From JANXQG01 sp037147235 (GTDB lineage: Bacteria > Planctomycetota > Planctomycetia > Pirellulales > Thermoguttaceae), in contig JBAWVO010000004.1 of the NCBI GenBank assembly GCA_037147235.1, positions 1-54,338 of the forward strand: 54,338 bases of DNA. The letters run 5' to 3'. Numbering within the stretch: position 1 is the stretch's first letter; each line of letters opens with the position of its first letter. The notes under the pieces are model-generated. The model saw nothing but the letters and a program-made list of their open reading frames with translations. It was not told the DNA's origin and made no database searches. The position numbers were made by a program, and so were the translations under genes. Shown here one piece after another: positions 16,214 through 24,859 of the stretch.

Positions 16214-18109
16214 ATGTCTATCACCAATTGTCCCGATCGTAAGGATCTGGTCGATTATCTGATCGGCCAACTGCCCGAAGAGCTTTCTGGTTCGGTGATA
16301 GAACACGTCGACGCTTGTGCCACCTGTCAGGTAGCGCTGGCCACGATCTCCGATTCCGACGACACACTGGTCGAATGGCTTCGAGATCCCCGAACGCCTG
16401 ATCCCTATGCCAAGGAGCCCCAGTGTACCGAGGCCCTGGCCCGCGCCGAATCGCTCGCGCCCGGCTGTGCCCGCGAGACTGAAAAAACCGAACGGTCGAT
16501 GCCTTCGCAACTTGGCGAGTACCGGCTGCTGGAAGAATTGGGTCATGGCAGCATGGGTACAGTCTACCGGGCACTGCACACGAAGCTCGATCGCGACGTG
16601 GCCCTCAAAGTCTTGCTTTACGGTCGCATGGAAGACGAGCGAGCAGTTGTCCGTTTCGAGCGCGAGATGAAGGCCATCGGTCGGCTCGATCACCCGAACA
16701 TCGTTCGGGCGCACGACGCCCGCGAGATCGACGGCACACCGACGCTTATCATGGAATACATCAAAGGGCTTGACCTGGGCAGGATCGTGCGCCTTCTAGG
16801 TCGGCTTGATGCGGCCGATGCCAGCGAACTGGTACGGCAGACGGCAGAGGGCCTTCAATACATCCACGAGCATGGGTTGGTACACCGCGACATTAAGCCC
16901 TCCAATCTCATGTTGACGACCAATGGCAAAGTCAAAATCCTCGATCTTGGATTGGCAAGATTTCATCTCGAATCGTTGGTCATTGACCAAATGGACGGTG
17001 GCGTCCAAGCCAGTGGCGCCGAAATGACCAATACGGACCAGATCATGGGTACTGCTGGCTACATAGCGCCTGAGCAGGTCTCTTGCAGCCGCACGGCCGA
17101 TATCCGCGCCGATATCTTCAGCCTTGGCTGCACGTTCTTCAAACTCTTGACAGGCCGTACTCCGTTTGACGTTCCCATCGATCGCAAGTTGCTTCCGCAT
17201 GCGGCGACTCAACCCCACAGGCAGCGGCCCTCGATGCAAACCGTTTGTACCGAGCTTCCCGCGGAACTGGCTGCCATTCTTGATCGGATGCTGGCCAGCG
17301 ACCCTGCGGATCGATTTGGGGAACCGGCCGAGGTGGTTGCCGCACTGGCATGTTTCGTGCAGGGCGCGGACCTCCGGCGTCTGACCGCGCGGGCAATGTC
17401 CGGTGACAACGAATTCTCTGATGTTCACACAGGAGATTGCCTAGCCATCGACCAGCGGGACTCGGCGGCACCCGTCCTGGCGGCACCCGTCCTGGCGACA
17501 AGGTCTCGCCGCATTGTCGCCGTCTTTGCGTCCATAATTCTGGGCCTGCTGTGTCTTGGCGGAATTGCTTGGATGTTCGGCGTCAACCTTCGCATCGAGC
17601 ACGACGGCAAGACAACCGAGGTTACAGTGCCGGAGGGTAGTCGGACGACAATCGGCAACGACGGGCATATTGACGTAATCCTGCCTCAGAATGCCCAGCA
17701 GCCTGAAGGTCGCCTCGTCGCGCCGACGGTCGCTGCGCCAACTGTAGAACCCAAGAAGGCGTCGGTGGAAGCCGATTCAGCCCTCACTTCACAAGAACGT
17801 AAAGACGCACAGCATCTAGAATCAATTCTCGCCGATCTACGGTCGAATAACATCGGCCAGATGAACCGCGCAACAATGTACTTGCGCCACAATCGGCCCA
17901 AAAGGCCGAACCCGGCTATTGCAAAGGCCCTTGAGGAGATCGTGCAGTTCAACGGACTTGAGCCACTGCGCGTCAACGCGATCGTTGCGCTGGGAAATTG
18001 GGGCCTTCCCGAGAACCTTTCCATCTTGAGACAAGCGGCGAAGGATCCCGGCCCCGTAGTTCAAACTCGTGCGAACAAGGCGATCAAGGACATCTTAGCG
18101 CGGGAGTAG
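16214..18109 (+). CDS. Membrane Ser/Thr protein kinase with anti-sigma-like zinc head
   Basis: The 631-residue protein has four parts. Residues 1-60 hold H31-x3-C35-x2-C38, the zinc motif of ZAS-type anti-sigma domains. A Hanks-type kinase domain spans about 100-385: G-rich loop L-G-H-G-S-M-G-T-V, Lys132 in V-A-L-K, H224-R-D-I-K-P-S-N, D244-L-G in place of DFG, and Y-I-A-P-E. One membrane helix lies at about 433-455. An outer part begins with a T-V-P-E-G-S segment common in planctomycete kinases and ends in HEAT-like helices (560-630). A 15-bp tandem repeat near 17467 codes A-A-P-V-L twice. GGAGG lies about 10 nt before the ATG. It probably controls the sigma factor just upstream. Confidence 0.92.
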   Translation: MSITNCPDRKDLVDYLIGQLPEELSGSVIEHVDACATCQVALATISDSDDTLVEWLRDPRTPDPYAKEPQCTEALARAESLAPGCARETEKTERSMPSQLGEYRLLEELGHGSMGTVYRALHTKLDRDVALKVLLYGRMEDERAVVRFEREMKAIGRLDHPNIVRAHDAREIDGTPTLIMEYIKGLDLGRIVRLLGRLDAADASELVRQTAEGLQYIHEHGLVHRDIKPSNLMLTTNGKVKILDLGLARFHLESLVIDQMDGGVQASGAEMTNTDQIMGTAGYIAPEQVSCSRTADIRADIFSLGCTFFKLLTGRTPFDVPIDRKLLPHAATQPHRQRPSMQTVCTELPAELAAILDRMLASDPADRFGEPAEVVAALACFVQGADLRRLTARAMSGDNEFSDVHTGDCLAIDQRDSAAPVLAAPVLATRSRRIVAVFASIILGLLCLGGIAWMFGVNLRIEHDGKTTEVTVPEGSRTTIGNDGHIDVILPQNAQQPEGRLVAPTVAAPTVEPKKASVEADSALTSQERKDAQHLESILADLRSNNIGQMNRATMYLRHNRPKRPNPAIAKALEEIVQFNGLEPLRVNAIVALGNWGLPENLSILRQAAKDPGPVVQTRANKAIKDILARE

Positions 18110-18162
18110 ACAGTATTTCACTAGGTTTTCCGTCTTACCATAAGAACTTGAAGGTTACTTTC

Positions 18163-18363
18163 ATGAGGACTTTAGGCATCGCTGTGATCGTTTTTGGCGG
18201 TCTATTATTACTGGTCGCTACAAATCTTGCCGTAACCCAGTACAATCTCAGTTCCTCGCATGACGTCAGCAAATGCGTGAGCGGATTCGCTTTCGCCGTT
18301 TTGACTCTTGCGGTCGGGCTCTCCCTGTCCCGGCGTGGTGATAAGGACAGGAATCGCACATGA
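18163..18363 (+). CDS. Small two-helix membrane protein
   Basis: The 66-residue product has two hydrophobic helices, I-A-V-I-V-F-G-G-L-L-L-L-V-A near the start and G-F-A-F-A-V-L-T-L-A-V-G-L-S in the middle, and a charged tail R-R-G-D-K-D-R-N-R-T. AAGG lies about 10 nt before the ATG. It sits 53 bp after the kinase gene, on the same strand, and may be part of the same operon. I do not recognise the family. Confidence 0.6.
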   Translation: MRTLGIAVIVFGGLLLLVATNLAVTQYNLSSSHDVSKCVSGFAFAVLTLAVGLSLSRRGDKDRNRT

Positions 18364-18452
18364 CACCCACCACAACCTGTTACGTTGCAATGGTATTTAC
18401 GTGCCGACATAATGACTGCGATAGTCGCTTCGTGTAAATGGAGGTAAGAGTA

Positions 18453-20345
18453 ATGTCCTGTTTTCTGAATACTGCTCGTCGGCGATTGATAACTTGGCCG
18501 GCGGTTTCGTCGATGTTCCTCGCGGTATTCATCAGCCTCGGAGCGGTTGGGTGTGGCGGACGTTTCGATGCGGAGACCTCGGAATCGAATGGCAAGCCGG
18601 AGAACCCCGTGGATTCGGGGGTAGCGGCGGCGCATTCCTCCGACGAGTTTCGCACGGCCGACTACTGTACGGTCTTGCTGGCGCCGAAACTCCGGGTCGA
18701 GCTCGGGATGAATGTCGCTCAGCGGGTGGAGATGGCAGTGCTGGAAGACCGTCTGATGCCAGGGTTAAAAGGCCGTTTGTCAATGCCTCGTGGCACCGGG
18801 GGATCAATGCTTTCGGGCGGAGGCGACTCTGAGGAAATCCTGCTGCGGTGCCTCGACCATGATGGCCAAGAGGTTCGCGACGCACTCACGCCCCAGCAGA
18901 CGAACCATTTTGGGCAACTTCGCGCCACTGGCAAGGTGCAAGCGATCCGGTGCCGGGTTAGCTCGCCGGCGTCGCACTTTGAACCGACGTACTTCGAGAT
19001 TCTGTACACGGCCTTCGGCGAGAAGGGTCCCCTCAAGCGGCCCATCAAGGAAACCGTACGGCGAGAGGGCGGCAAGACGGTCACCGAGACCAATATCCAG
19101 ATCGAGGAGAGCCATGGTGATGGCAAGGCCCTGGCCCAAATCAACAACATTTCGGACGCCATCGAGGTTCTTGGTGCAAAAAACCACAAGATTCGGAACT
19201 ACGGAGCGCTCTGGCTGCTTAAAATCGCCAAGGTCAACGACGAGGACCGAGATTGTGTCGTGGCGGCCCTGAAACCGCTCATCGACGACTTCGAGCAGGG
19301 CCACCCTCAGAACATGATGGAACGCATGAAAGAATACACCTACTACGATCGAACAGGACATTCGTGCAGCGTCGGGGCGTTCTGCCGCTGGGCGGGGCGC
19401 GAGCAACTGCCGGAGATTGCCCGCCTCGGACATCTTTCAACGAAGCAAAACACAGGCTGTGTGGCCGTTGCACTTAAGACCTTATTGCGACTTGATCCGT
19501 CTGCCGCCGAGAAGCTTGTGCGAGAGCGACTCGATGATTTCTTCTTCCGCACTTATGCGATACGCACCTTGGAATCATTGAGCGAAGCTGACACCGTGCC
19601 TCAAGATGAGGCAAAGAAACTCCTGGAGATTCTGAAGAACCATCGACCGTCTGTCGCAGGTCGGAATCTCGACCGAACGCCGCGATCACCGCCCCGTGAC
19701 CGGCCAAGTTCGCGCCTGTCAAATCCAGTTGTTCCGTCCGGAATCGCGGGATTGGACGAAGCGATTTCGGGACTTTCCGGCGATTTTGGCAAACAGATGG
19801 CGGCCACCCAGTGGCTGACCACGGCGGAGTTGACGGAGACGGCTGACAGAGAAAAGGCGCTGGCGGCCTTGAAGAGCGTCTTGAATTCCAACAACCTGAC
19901 GCTCAAGTTGCAGGTGCTGAAAGCCTTCTGCCGCTTTGCGACCAAGGACGACGTGCCGCTGTTGGTGAAGGCTGCGGAGGCCGATAGGAGTCAGCAGGCC
20001 TGCTGGTCGATGGTGATCGGCGCGTTGGCGAGGCTCGATGCCGGAGCCTGCCGACAACTTTTCGAGCGGCGTTATGACGACTTCTTCTTCCGAACCGAGG
20101 CCGTCCGCACCTTGTCCACGCTGGGCAGCGACTATGAAGATGCAGTCCTGCCCTTGTTGACAAGCAAGAACCCCCGTGTGCGGCGAGAAGCGTGTGCCAT
20201 TCTCGGTAAGATCGGGACAAGCAAGAGCGCTGTCGCCATCGAGAAATGCTTGAGCGGCACCCAGGATCGACAGGAGAAGATCCGCTTGAAACGCCCCGCC
20301 GAACAGGCGATCGCCGAAATCCGGCAGCGAGAAGCGAATAAATGA
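18453..20345 (+). CDS. HEAT-repeat lipoprotein
   Basis: ATG 18453 follows GGAGGT (18440-18445) at ideal spacing and opens a signal peptide with lipobox L-G-A-V-G-C, so the protein should be lipid-anchored. Residues 40-200 form a domain I do not recognise. The C-terminal two-thirds contain two related HEAT-like blocks: the motif R-L-D-D-F-F-F-R-T-Y-A-I-R-T-L at about 355-370 recurs as R-Y-D-D-F-F-F-R-T-E-A-V-R-T-L at about 535-550, showing an internal duplication of about 180 residues separated by a Pro/Arg-rich linker. HEAT repeats bind proteins. Together with the HEAT-like tail of the upstream kinase, this suggests interaction on the outer face of the membrane, which is inference. Confidence 0.8.
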   Translation: MSCFLNTARRRLITWPAVSSMFLAVFISLGAVGCGGRFDAETSESNGKPENPVDSGVAAAHSSDEFRTADYCTVLLAPKLRVELGMNVAQRVEMAVLEDRLMPGLKGRLSMPRGTGGSMLSGGGDSEEILLRCLDHDGQEVRDALTPQQTNHFGQLRATGKVQAIRCRVSSPASHFEPTYFEILYTAFGEKGPLKRPIKETVRREGGKTVTETNIQIEESHGDGKALAQINNISDAIEVLGAKNHKIRNYGALWLLKIAKVNDEDRDCVVAALKPLIDDFEQGHPQNMMERMKEYTYYDRTGHSCSVGAFCRWAGREQLPEIARLGHLSTKQNTGCVAVALKTLLRLDPSAAEKLVRERLDDFFFRTYAIRTLESLSEADTVPQDEAKKLLEILKNHRPSVAGRNLDRTPRSPPRDRPSSRLSNPVVPSGIAGLDEAISGLSGDFGKQMAATQWLTTAELTETADREKALAALKSVLNSNNLTLKLQVLKAFCRFATKDDVPLLVKAAEADRSQQACWSMVIGALARLDAGACRQLFERRYDDFFFRTEAVRTLSTLGSDYEDAVLPLLTSKNPRVRREACAILGKIGTSKSAVAIEKCLSGTQDRQEKIRLKRPAEQAIAEIRQREANK

Positions 20346-20366
20346 GTGACTGATCCCCAAGAAAAC

Positions 20367-20392
20367 GCGCGGCTCGCAGTGCCGAGCCGCGC
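20367..20392. terminator. Strong GC hairpin after the HEAT lipoprotein gene
   Basis: GCGCGGCTCG-CAGTGC-CGAGCCGCGC is a perfect 10-bp stem, 22 bp after the stop. It has no T-run, so it could be a terminator of the U-less kind or an mRNA 3-prime end stabiliser. Confidence 0.6.
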
Positions 20393-20429
20393 AGAGCAAC
20401 TTCAACTTGATTCCTGAAGGAGAGATGCG

Positions 20430-20822
20430 ATGAGACTGGATGAAACCAGGGCAGGCCTTTTGATTTCGGTCGTCTGCCTATGCTTTTGTTTGAGTGCAGT
20501 GGGCTGCGGAGCGCGGCAGAAGGCTTTTGAGGCGATGGCGCTCAGCAACATGAAAGAACTGGCGAAGGCAATACTCGACTACAAGAAGGATAAGCATGCC
20601 TGGCCCAATAACCTGGAACAACTCAAGGGCAGGCCCAATCTCGATCTTGCTACGCTCATGAAGAACCGGGGCACGGGAGACGATCCGGCCTACGAGTATG
20701 TTAAACCGGTCAGCGACAATGTCCGAACGATCATCCTCTACCAGCTTCGCAACGGCAATCGCGACACCACGCTGCCGGTCGCCTATTCGGACGGCTCGAT
20801 CGGACAACTGACAAATAATTGA
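20430..20822 (+). CDS. Small lipoprotein with pseudopilin-like helix
   Basis: The 130-residue protein has a signal peptide with lipobox S-A-V-G-C. After it, A-M-A-L-S-N-M-K-E-L-A-K-A-I-L-D-Y-K-K-D resembles the N-terminal helix and first loop of GspG-like pseudopilins, followed by W-P-N-N-L-E-Q-L-K. However, the prepilin cleavage motif is missing and replaced by a lipoprotein site. GAAGGAGAG immediately before the ATG is a strong ribosome site. It follows the HEAT lipoprotein gene after a hairpin. Similar lipoproteins with a D-G-S-(x)-G-x-L end are common in planctomycetes; function is unknown. Confidence 0.7.
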   Translation: MRLDETRAGLLISVVCLCFCLSAVGCGARQKAFEAMALSNMKELAKAILDYKKDKHAWPNNLEQLKGRPNLDLATLMKNRGTGDDPAYEYVKPVSDNVRTIILYQLRNGNRDTTLPVAYSDGSIGQLTNN

Positions 20823-20892
20823 CCATGCAGCACGCGCGTTCCTGCATCGCAGGCTACGGGAGAGCGGCCACGGCGGCCCGGACAAGATTCCT

Positions 20893-21159
20893 TTGCGGAT
20901 CGAGGTGGTTTTCAAGAAGCTCGGTGAAATACGATTTCAGGCAGGAGGTCAATCGATTGCGGCCGACCGCGTGCAATTGCAGATCACCTTCTTGAATGCT
21001 CAGGGCAAGCAAGTATATTATCGAACCTACGATCCAGAATTATGTTCCTCGGAGAGAGTTAGGCACAGCGCGGCAATTGAACTCAATGAAATCGTGTACG
21101 GTCGAGCCGTGGATGGGATTAAGAAGCTGAGCTTCCCCGCGCCGTCGGAATTGAAGTAG
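20893..21159 (+). CDS. Hypothetical protein, start unclear, maybe a fragment
   Basis: An 88-residue frame opens with TTG and has no good ribosome site. The same frame is open for at least 24 more codons upstream without an ATG, so the gene may have lost its 5-prime end. The protein reads as a beta-rich domain (L-R-I-E-V-V-F-K-K-L-G-E-I-R-F, then V-Q-L-Q-I-T-F-L-N-A-Q-G-K). No family was recognised. It closes the ECF-kinase-lipoprotein cluster. Confidence 0.4.
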   Translation: MRIEVVFKKLGEIRFQAGGQSIAADRVQLQITFLNAQGKQVYYRTYDPELCSSERVRHSAAIELNEIVYGRAVDGIKKLSFPAPSELK

Positions 21160-21272
21160 TTTGGCGAATCTGTTTCTGGAAGTCCGGCAAAACAGCGAAG
21201 GCCGACCATTGGGCACAGCGATGGCGGATTGCTTAGAGTTTTCACGTAAGTTGCGGAAAAATGACCTTGTAA

Positions 21273-22742
21273 TTACCCCACTCGCTTAAAATCAATAAAC
21301 CCATGCTCCACGTCGGTGTGCATCAATTCTACTTCGATTTTTTGGCCCACGTTGACTCCTTGGACACCCTGAACTAGCTTGCCTTCAACCGGCGGGTTAA
21401 AAATCCGGACCCAGGTTCCTTTTTCCGCTGCCCCAGTGACGATGGCCTCGAACCGCTGACCGATCCTCGACTGCAATAGCATTGCCGCTGCGGATTTGGC
21501 CACCTGTCGCTCGACCTTTTTGGCCGCATCTTCCTGCTGGGTACAATGGATCGCCAATGCCTCCAGGTCTTTTTGGCTGTAGGGGATCGGCTGGCCGGCC
21601 ATGGCGGCTTTTAACAGCCGCTGGGTAATGATATCCGGATAGCGGCGATTGGGCGCGGTGGAATGGGAATAATGTTCCACGGCCAAGCCAAAATGCCCCA
21701 GCGGTGTCGTGTCGCTAGGCGTCTCGGCCACGTATTCGCCCGGGCCCATCAGTTTGATCATCGCGAGCGACAGGTCGGGGAATCGCGCAGGGTCGGCCGC
21801 CTTCTGCTGCTTGAGGAACTCATTTAACGCCCGCGAGTCGGGCGCGGCCGGCAGTTTGCACCCATGCTGTTGGGCGATCTCGACGATCCGATCCCAGTGC
21901 TTGGGCGTACGGACCACTCGGCGCAAACAGGGGAATCTTTTACCCTCCAAATACTCGGCGGTCACGCCGTTGGCGGCTACCATGAAATCTTCGATGAGTT
22001 GCGTGGCTCGATTGGATTTTTCGAGTTCCACGGAACGGATCTCGTCGCCTTCAAACTTAGCTCGTCCCTGAATCGTTTGGAATGTCAGGGCACCGTGCAG
22101 TTGTCGCAGACCTTTCAGCGACTGGGCCGCTTTGTCTTGCAATCGCAGGTTTTCATCCAGCCCCGGCACGGCCGCGATCGCTGCCGGCATTGCTCCGCCC
22201 TCCAGCCAAGCGGCCACACTGTTGTAGGCCAGCTTGGCTTGATTTCGCACCCACGCCCGATAGATCAACGGTGATTGCACCGATCCATCCGTTGAGACGA
22301 CCATCTCGACGACGATCGCCTGCCGATCGGCGGCAAAGCCCAGCGACGTGATGTCGGTCGATAGTTTTTCCGGCAGCATGGGGAAGATTGCTGCGGCCGT
22401 ATAGACCGAAGTCGTGTTATGTCGGGCGTGTTCATCAATCGCCGCCAGTCCGTCGGTGACCGCATCCACGTCGGCAATGGCCACGAGGATTTTGATCGTA
22501 TCGCCGGGCAGTGCTTCGGCAACCGACAGTTGATCGAGATCCCGCGAGTCATCATTATCGATCGATGCCCAGAGCAGGTTTCGCAGGTCGCGAATTCCAT
22601 CCTTTCCCACCGATGGTGCTTCGAGCTGAGCGATTTCGGCCTGGACCTCGGCTGAGAAGTCGGGGAGCAATCCCCGTGTACACATGGCTTTGTGGGCGAG
22701 TTTTTGCAGAATTGCGCGGGGTTGCTGGTCGGGGGCAGTCAT
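21273..22742 (-). CDS. RNase II/RNase R-family exoribonuclease (RNB domain)
   Basis: A 3-prime to 5-prime exoribonuclease by family. The RNB domain starts at about residue 55 with the metal-binding aspartates in I-D-N-D-D-S-R-D-L-D-Q-L and includes H-Y-S-H-S-T-A-P-N-R-R-Y-P-D-I near residue 355, equivalent to the Y-T-H-F-T-S-P-I-R-R-Y-P-D motif. A C-terminal S1-like barrel follows (G-Q-R-F-E-A-I-V-T-G to the end). At 489 residues it is shorter than RNase II (about 640) or RNase R (about 810), because the N-terminal cold-shock domains are missing. It stands alone and is transcribed away from the FlgI-like gene. Confidence 0.85.
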   Translation of the reverse strand: MTAPDQQPRAILQKLAHKAMCTRGLLPDFSAEVQAEIAQLEAPSVGKDGIRDLRNLLWASIDNDDSRDLDQLSVAEALPGDTIKILVAIADVDAVTDGLAAIDEHARHNTTSVYTAAAIFPMLPEKLSTDITSLGFAADRQAIVVEMVVSTDGSVQSPLIYRAWVRNQAKLAYNSVAAWLEGGAMPAAIAAVPGLDENLRLQDKAAQSLKGLRQLHGALTFQTIQGRAKFEGDEIRSVELEKSNRATQLIEDFMVAANGVTAEYLEGKRFPCLRRVVRTPKHWDRIVEIAQQHGCKLPAAPDSRALNEFLKQQKAADPARFPDLSLAMIKLMGPGEYVAETPSDTTPLGHFGLAVEHYSHSTAPNRRYPDIITQRLLKAAMAGQPIPYSQKDLEALAIHCTQQEDAAKKVERQVAKSAAAMLLQSRIGQRFEAIVTGAAEKGTWVRIFNPPVEGKLVQGVQGVNVGQKIEVELMHTDVEHGFIDFKRVG

Positions 22743-23054
22743 GGGTGCCTCTGGATGACGGGGTCGAGCTTGCTAAGAGCTGAGTGTATCGGAGGTTCGT
22801 CCGAATTACAACCGATTTAGAATCAAGGCTAGTTAGCTACCCTACTTATCTTACCCTCCCTACTGATCCTTGATACTTTCTCCTACATTCTTTATCTTCT
22901 CTCCTCCCTTCTCTTGACCCCTTGGCGGCAAATTGTTATCGTTCCGCCCTGATTGTGCTTTAATAGGCTATACCCCTGCCCCTCTCTCGAAAGGAGAGGA
23001 GGCGTTTTCGGATAGGCCCTGATCGCGACGGCTCAGTTTACGGTGCATGAAAGC
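22743..23054. other. Divergent spacer with polypyrimidine tract and hairpin
   Basis: From about 22840 to 22920 the plus strand is almost all C and T. A hairpin CCTCTC-TCGAAAG-GAGAGG at 22981-22999 belongs to the same family as those at 13312 and 28500. Promoters for both divergent genes must lie here; none is clear. Confidence 0.45.
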
Positions 23055-24752
23055 ATGAAACGACGCCTATTCCTCCTGCTGTGCGCTGCCTCCTTGCTGG
23101 CGGGTTGCTCTTCGTGGAATCTTTTCTCCCCGAATAAGCCAATCGTGCCCAGCGATACTCCGGAAGATCAGCCGCATACGGTCGGCGATCTAGCCATTCC
23201 CTTTGGCATGTTTCCGGTGAAGATCGAGGCCGTTGGCCTAGTCTCAGGGCTGCATGGCGCGGGTAGCGACCCCGAGCCTTCGCCCCAACGGGCGATGCTC
23301 ATGGCCGAGATGCAGCGGCGCAACGTCGAAAAACCGAATCAACTTCTCGCTACTCGTAATTATTCACTGGTTCTGGTCCGCGGTTTCCTGCGGCCGGGCA
23401 TTCAGAAGGGCGATCCTTTTGACGTTGAATTGAGGATTAAAGATCGGAGCGAGACGACGAGCCTTCGTGGCGGTTACTTGCTGGAAACCCGCTTGTCGGA
23501 TATGGCGGTGATCTACGGCAAACTGCTGGACGGCAAGGTCCGCGGTATCGCCCAGGGTCCGGTTTTGGTCGATCCTTCGGCCACCGAGAAACGCAACAGC
23601 GTGCAGTTGGGCCGAGGTGTCGTGCTGGGCGGCGGCGTCGCCCGCGAGTCGCGTTCCGTCGGCCTGTTTCTCAAAAACGCCGAGGAGACGAACATGACGC
23701 CGGAGCAACTCCGCAATGCGGCCGTGCGAAGTGCCCAGGTTGCCAACGCCATCAATCGCCGCTTCAGTATGCACAAGTATGGAATTAAAGAGGGCGTCGC
23801 CCGGGCGATTCGCGGCAACTACGTCGACCTAGCCGTCGATAAGACCTATAAGGACAATTTGGTACGTTATTTCCAGGTATTGCGGGCGATTGAACTTCGT
23901 GAATCGCCGGCCGAGTTGAGCCAGCGGCTGGCCAATTTGAAGTCGCACCTCCTCGATCCGGCGACCGCTGCGGAAGCGGCGATCAAGCTGGAAGCGATCG
24001 GCAAGCCGGCGATTGATGTCCTGGTCGCGGGTGCCCAGTCGCATGATCCCAAAGCTCAATTTTTCGCGGCTGAGGCATTGGCCTATCTCGATCGCCGCGA
24101 GGCAGCCGAGCCGTTGGCCAAGGCGGCCCATAATGCGGCCTTCCGCAGCCAGGCTTTGACGGCTTTGAGCGTGATGCGCGATACGACTGCTTACGATCAA
24201 CTTCGCGAGTTGCTCGGGGTGCCCAGTGCCGAAACCCGCTACGGCGCCTTCCGTGCCTTGACGGTCATGTGTCCTGACGACAGCCTGGTCAAAGGCGAGA
24301 ACTTCGAGCAGTTCAGCTACCACGTTCTGGATACCAAGGGTCCGGTGATGATCCATGTCACGCGAAACCGCCATGCCGAAGTGGTCCTCTTTGGCGTGAA
24401 TCAGCGATTTCTCACGCCGCTGGTCCTGAACGCCGGCAACCAGATCATGGTCACCGGCAACAAGGAAGGCGAAATTTCCGTCAGCAAGTTCGTGCCGCAT
24501 GAAGCCGACCAAAAACGGACCGTTTCCAATCGGATTGACGACGTGATCCGCGCCATCGTCGAATTGGGCGGAACCTATCCCGACGTCGTTCAGGCCCTTC
24601 AGGAAGCCAAAGCCGCCGGGTGCCTGGAAGGACGGTTTGAAATCGATGCCTTGCCGGAAACCGGAAGGAGCTATGAGGCCACGGCGGAGGGAGAGAAGGA
24701 GGGTGAGAAGAAGAAGGAGGAGAAGGAGAAGGAAGGGAAAAAATCTGAATGA
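23055..24752 (+). CDS. FlgI-like lipoprotein with HEAT-like middle
   Basis: The signal peptide has lipobox L-L-A-G-C. Residues 45-280 resemble the flagellar P-ring protein FlgI: K-I-E-A-V-G-L-V-S-G-L-H-G-A-G-S-D, then L-R-P-G-I-Q-K-G-D-P-F-D-V-E-L and T-S-L-R-G-G-Y-L-L-E-T. HEAT-like helices follow at about 300-400, then a beta-rich part, and a highly charged Lys/Glu tail of 30 residues. No flagellar gene is nearby, and the protein is a lipoprotein rather than a soluble ring subunit. I therefore regard it as a FlgI-domain envelope protein, not a flagellar part. Either ATG 23043 or 23055 is possible; neither has a clear ribosome site. Confidence 0.75.
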   Translation: MKRRLFLLLCAASLLAGCSSWNLFSPNKPIVPSDTPEDQPHTVGDLAIPFGMFPVKIEAVGLVSGLHGAGSDPEPSPQRAMLMAEMQRRNVEKPNQLLATRNYSLVLVRGFLRPGIQKGDPFDVELRIKDRSETTSLRGGYLLETRLSDMAVIYGKLLDGKVRGIAQGPVLVDPSATEKRNSVQLGRGVVLGGGVARESRSVGLFLKNAEETNMTPEQLRNAAVRSAQVANAINRRFSMHKYGIKEGVARAIRGNYVDLAVDKTYKDNLVRYFQVLRAIELRESPAELSQRLANLKSHLLDPATAAEAAIKLEAIGKPAIDVLVAGAQSHDPKAQFFAAEALAYLDRREAAEPLAKAAHNAAFRSQALTALSVMRDTTAYDQLRELLGVPSAETRYGAFRALTVMCPDDSLVKGENFEQFSYHVLDTKGPVMIHVTRNRHAEVVLFGVNQRFLTPLVLNAGNQIMVTGNKEGEISVSKFVPHEADQKRTVSNRIDDVIRAIVELGGTYPDVVQALQEAKAAGCLEGRFEIDALPETGRSYEATAEGEKEGEKKKEEKEKEGKKSE

Positions 24753-24778
24753 CGAATGACGAATGACGAATGACGAAA
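24741..24778. repeat. Heptamer tandem repeat
   Basis: ATGACGA is repeated four times right at the stop of the FlgI-like gene; the stop TGA is part of the repeat. On the other strand it reads as the F-V-I-R-H-S-type low-complexity string often seen in planctomycete genomes. Confidence 0.75.
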
Positions 24779-24859
24779 TAAATTCAATTTTATTCTTCCC
24801 CGTCTTTCCTTGGTATAATTGACTATTCGCTTCCCCGACCCGCATTCCCCCCCTTTGCT

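Noticed and set aside
23055..24752. Flagellar locus
   Set aside because: Only the FlgI-like domain is present; no rod, hook, motor or export gene lies nearby.
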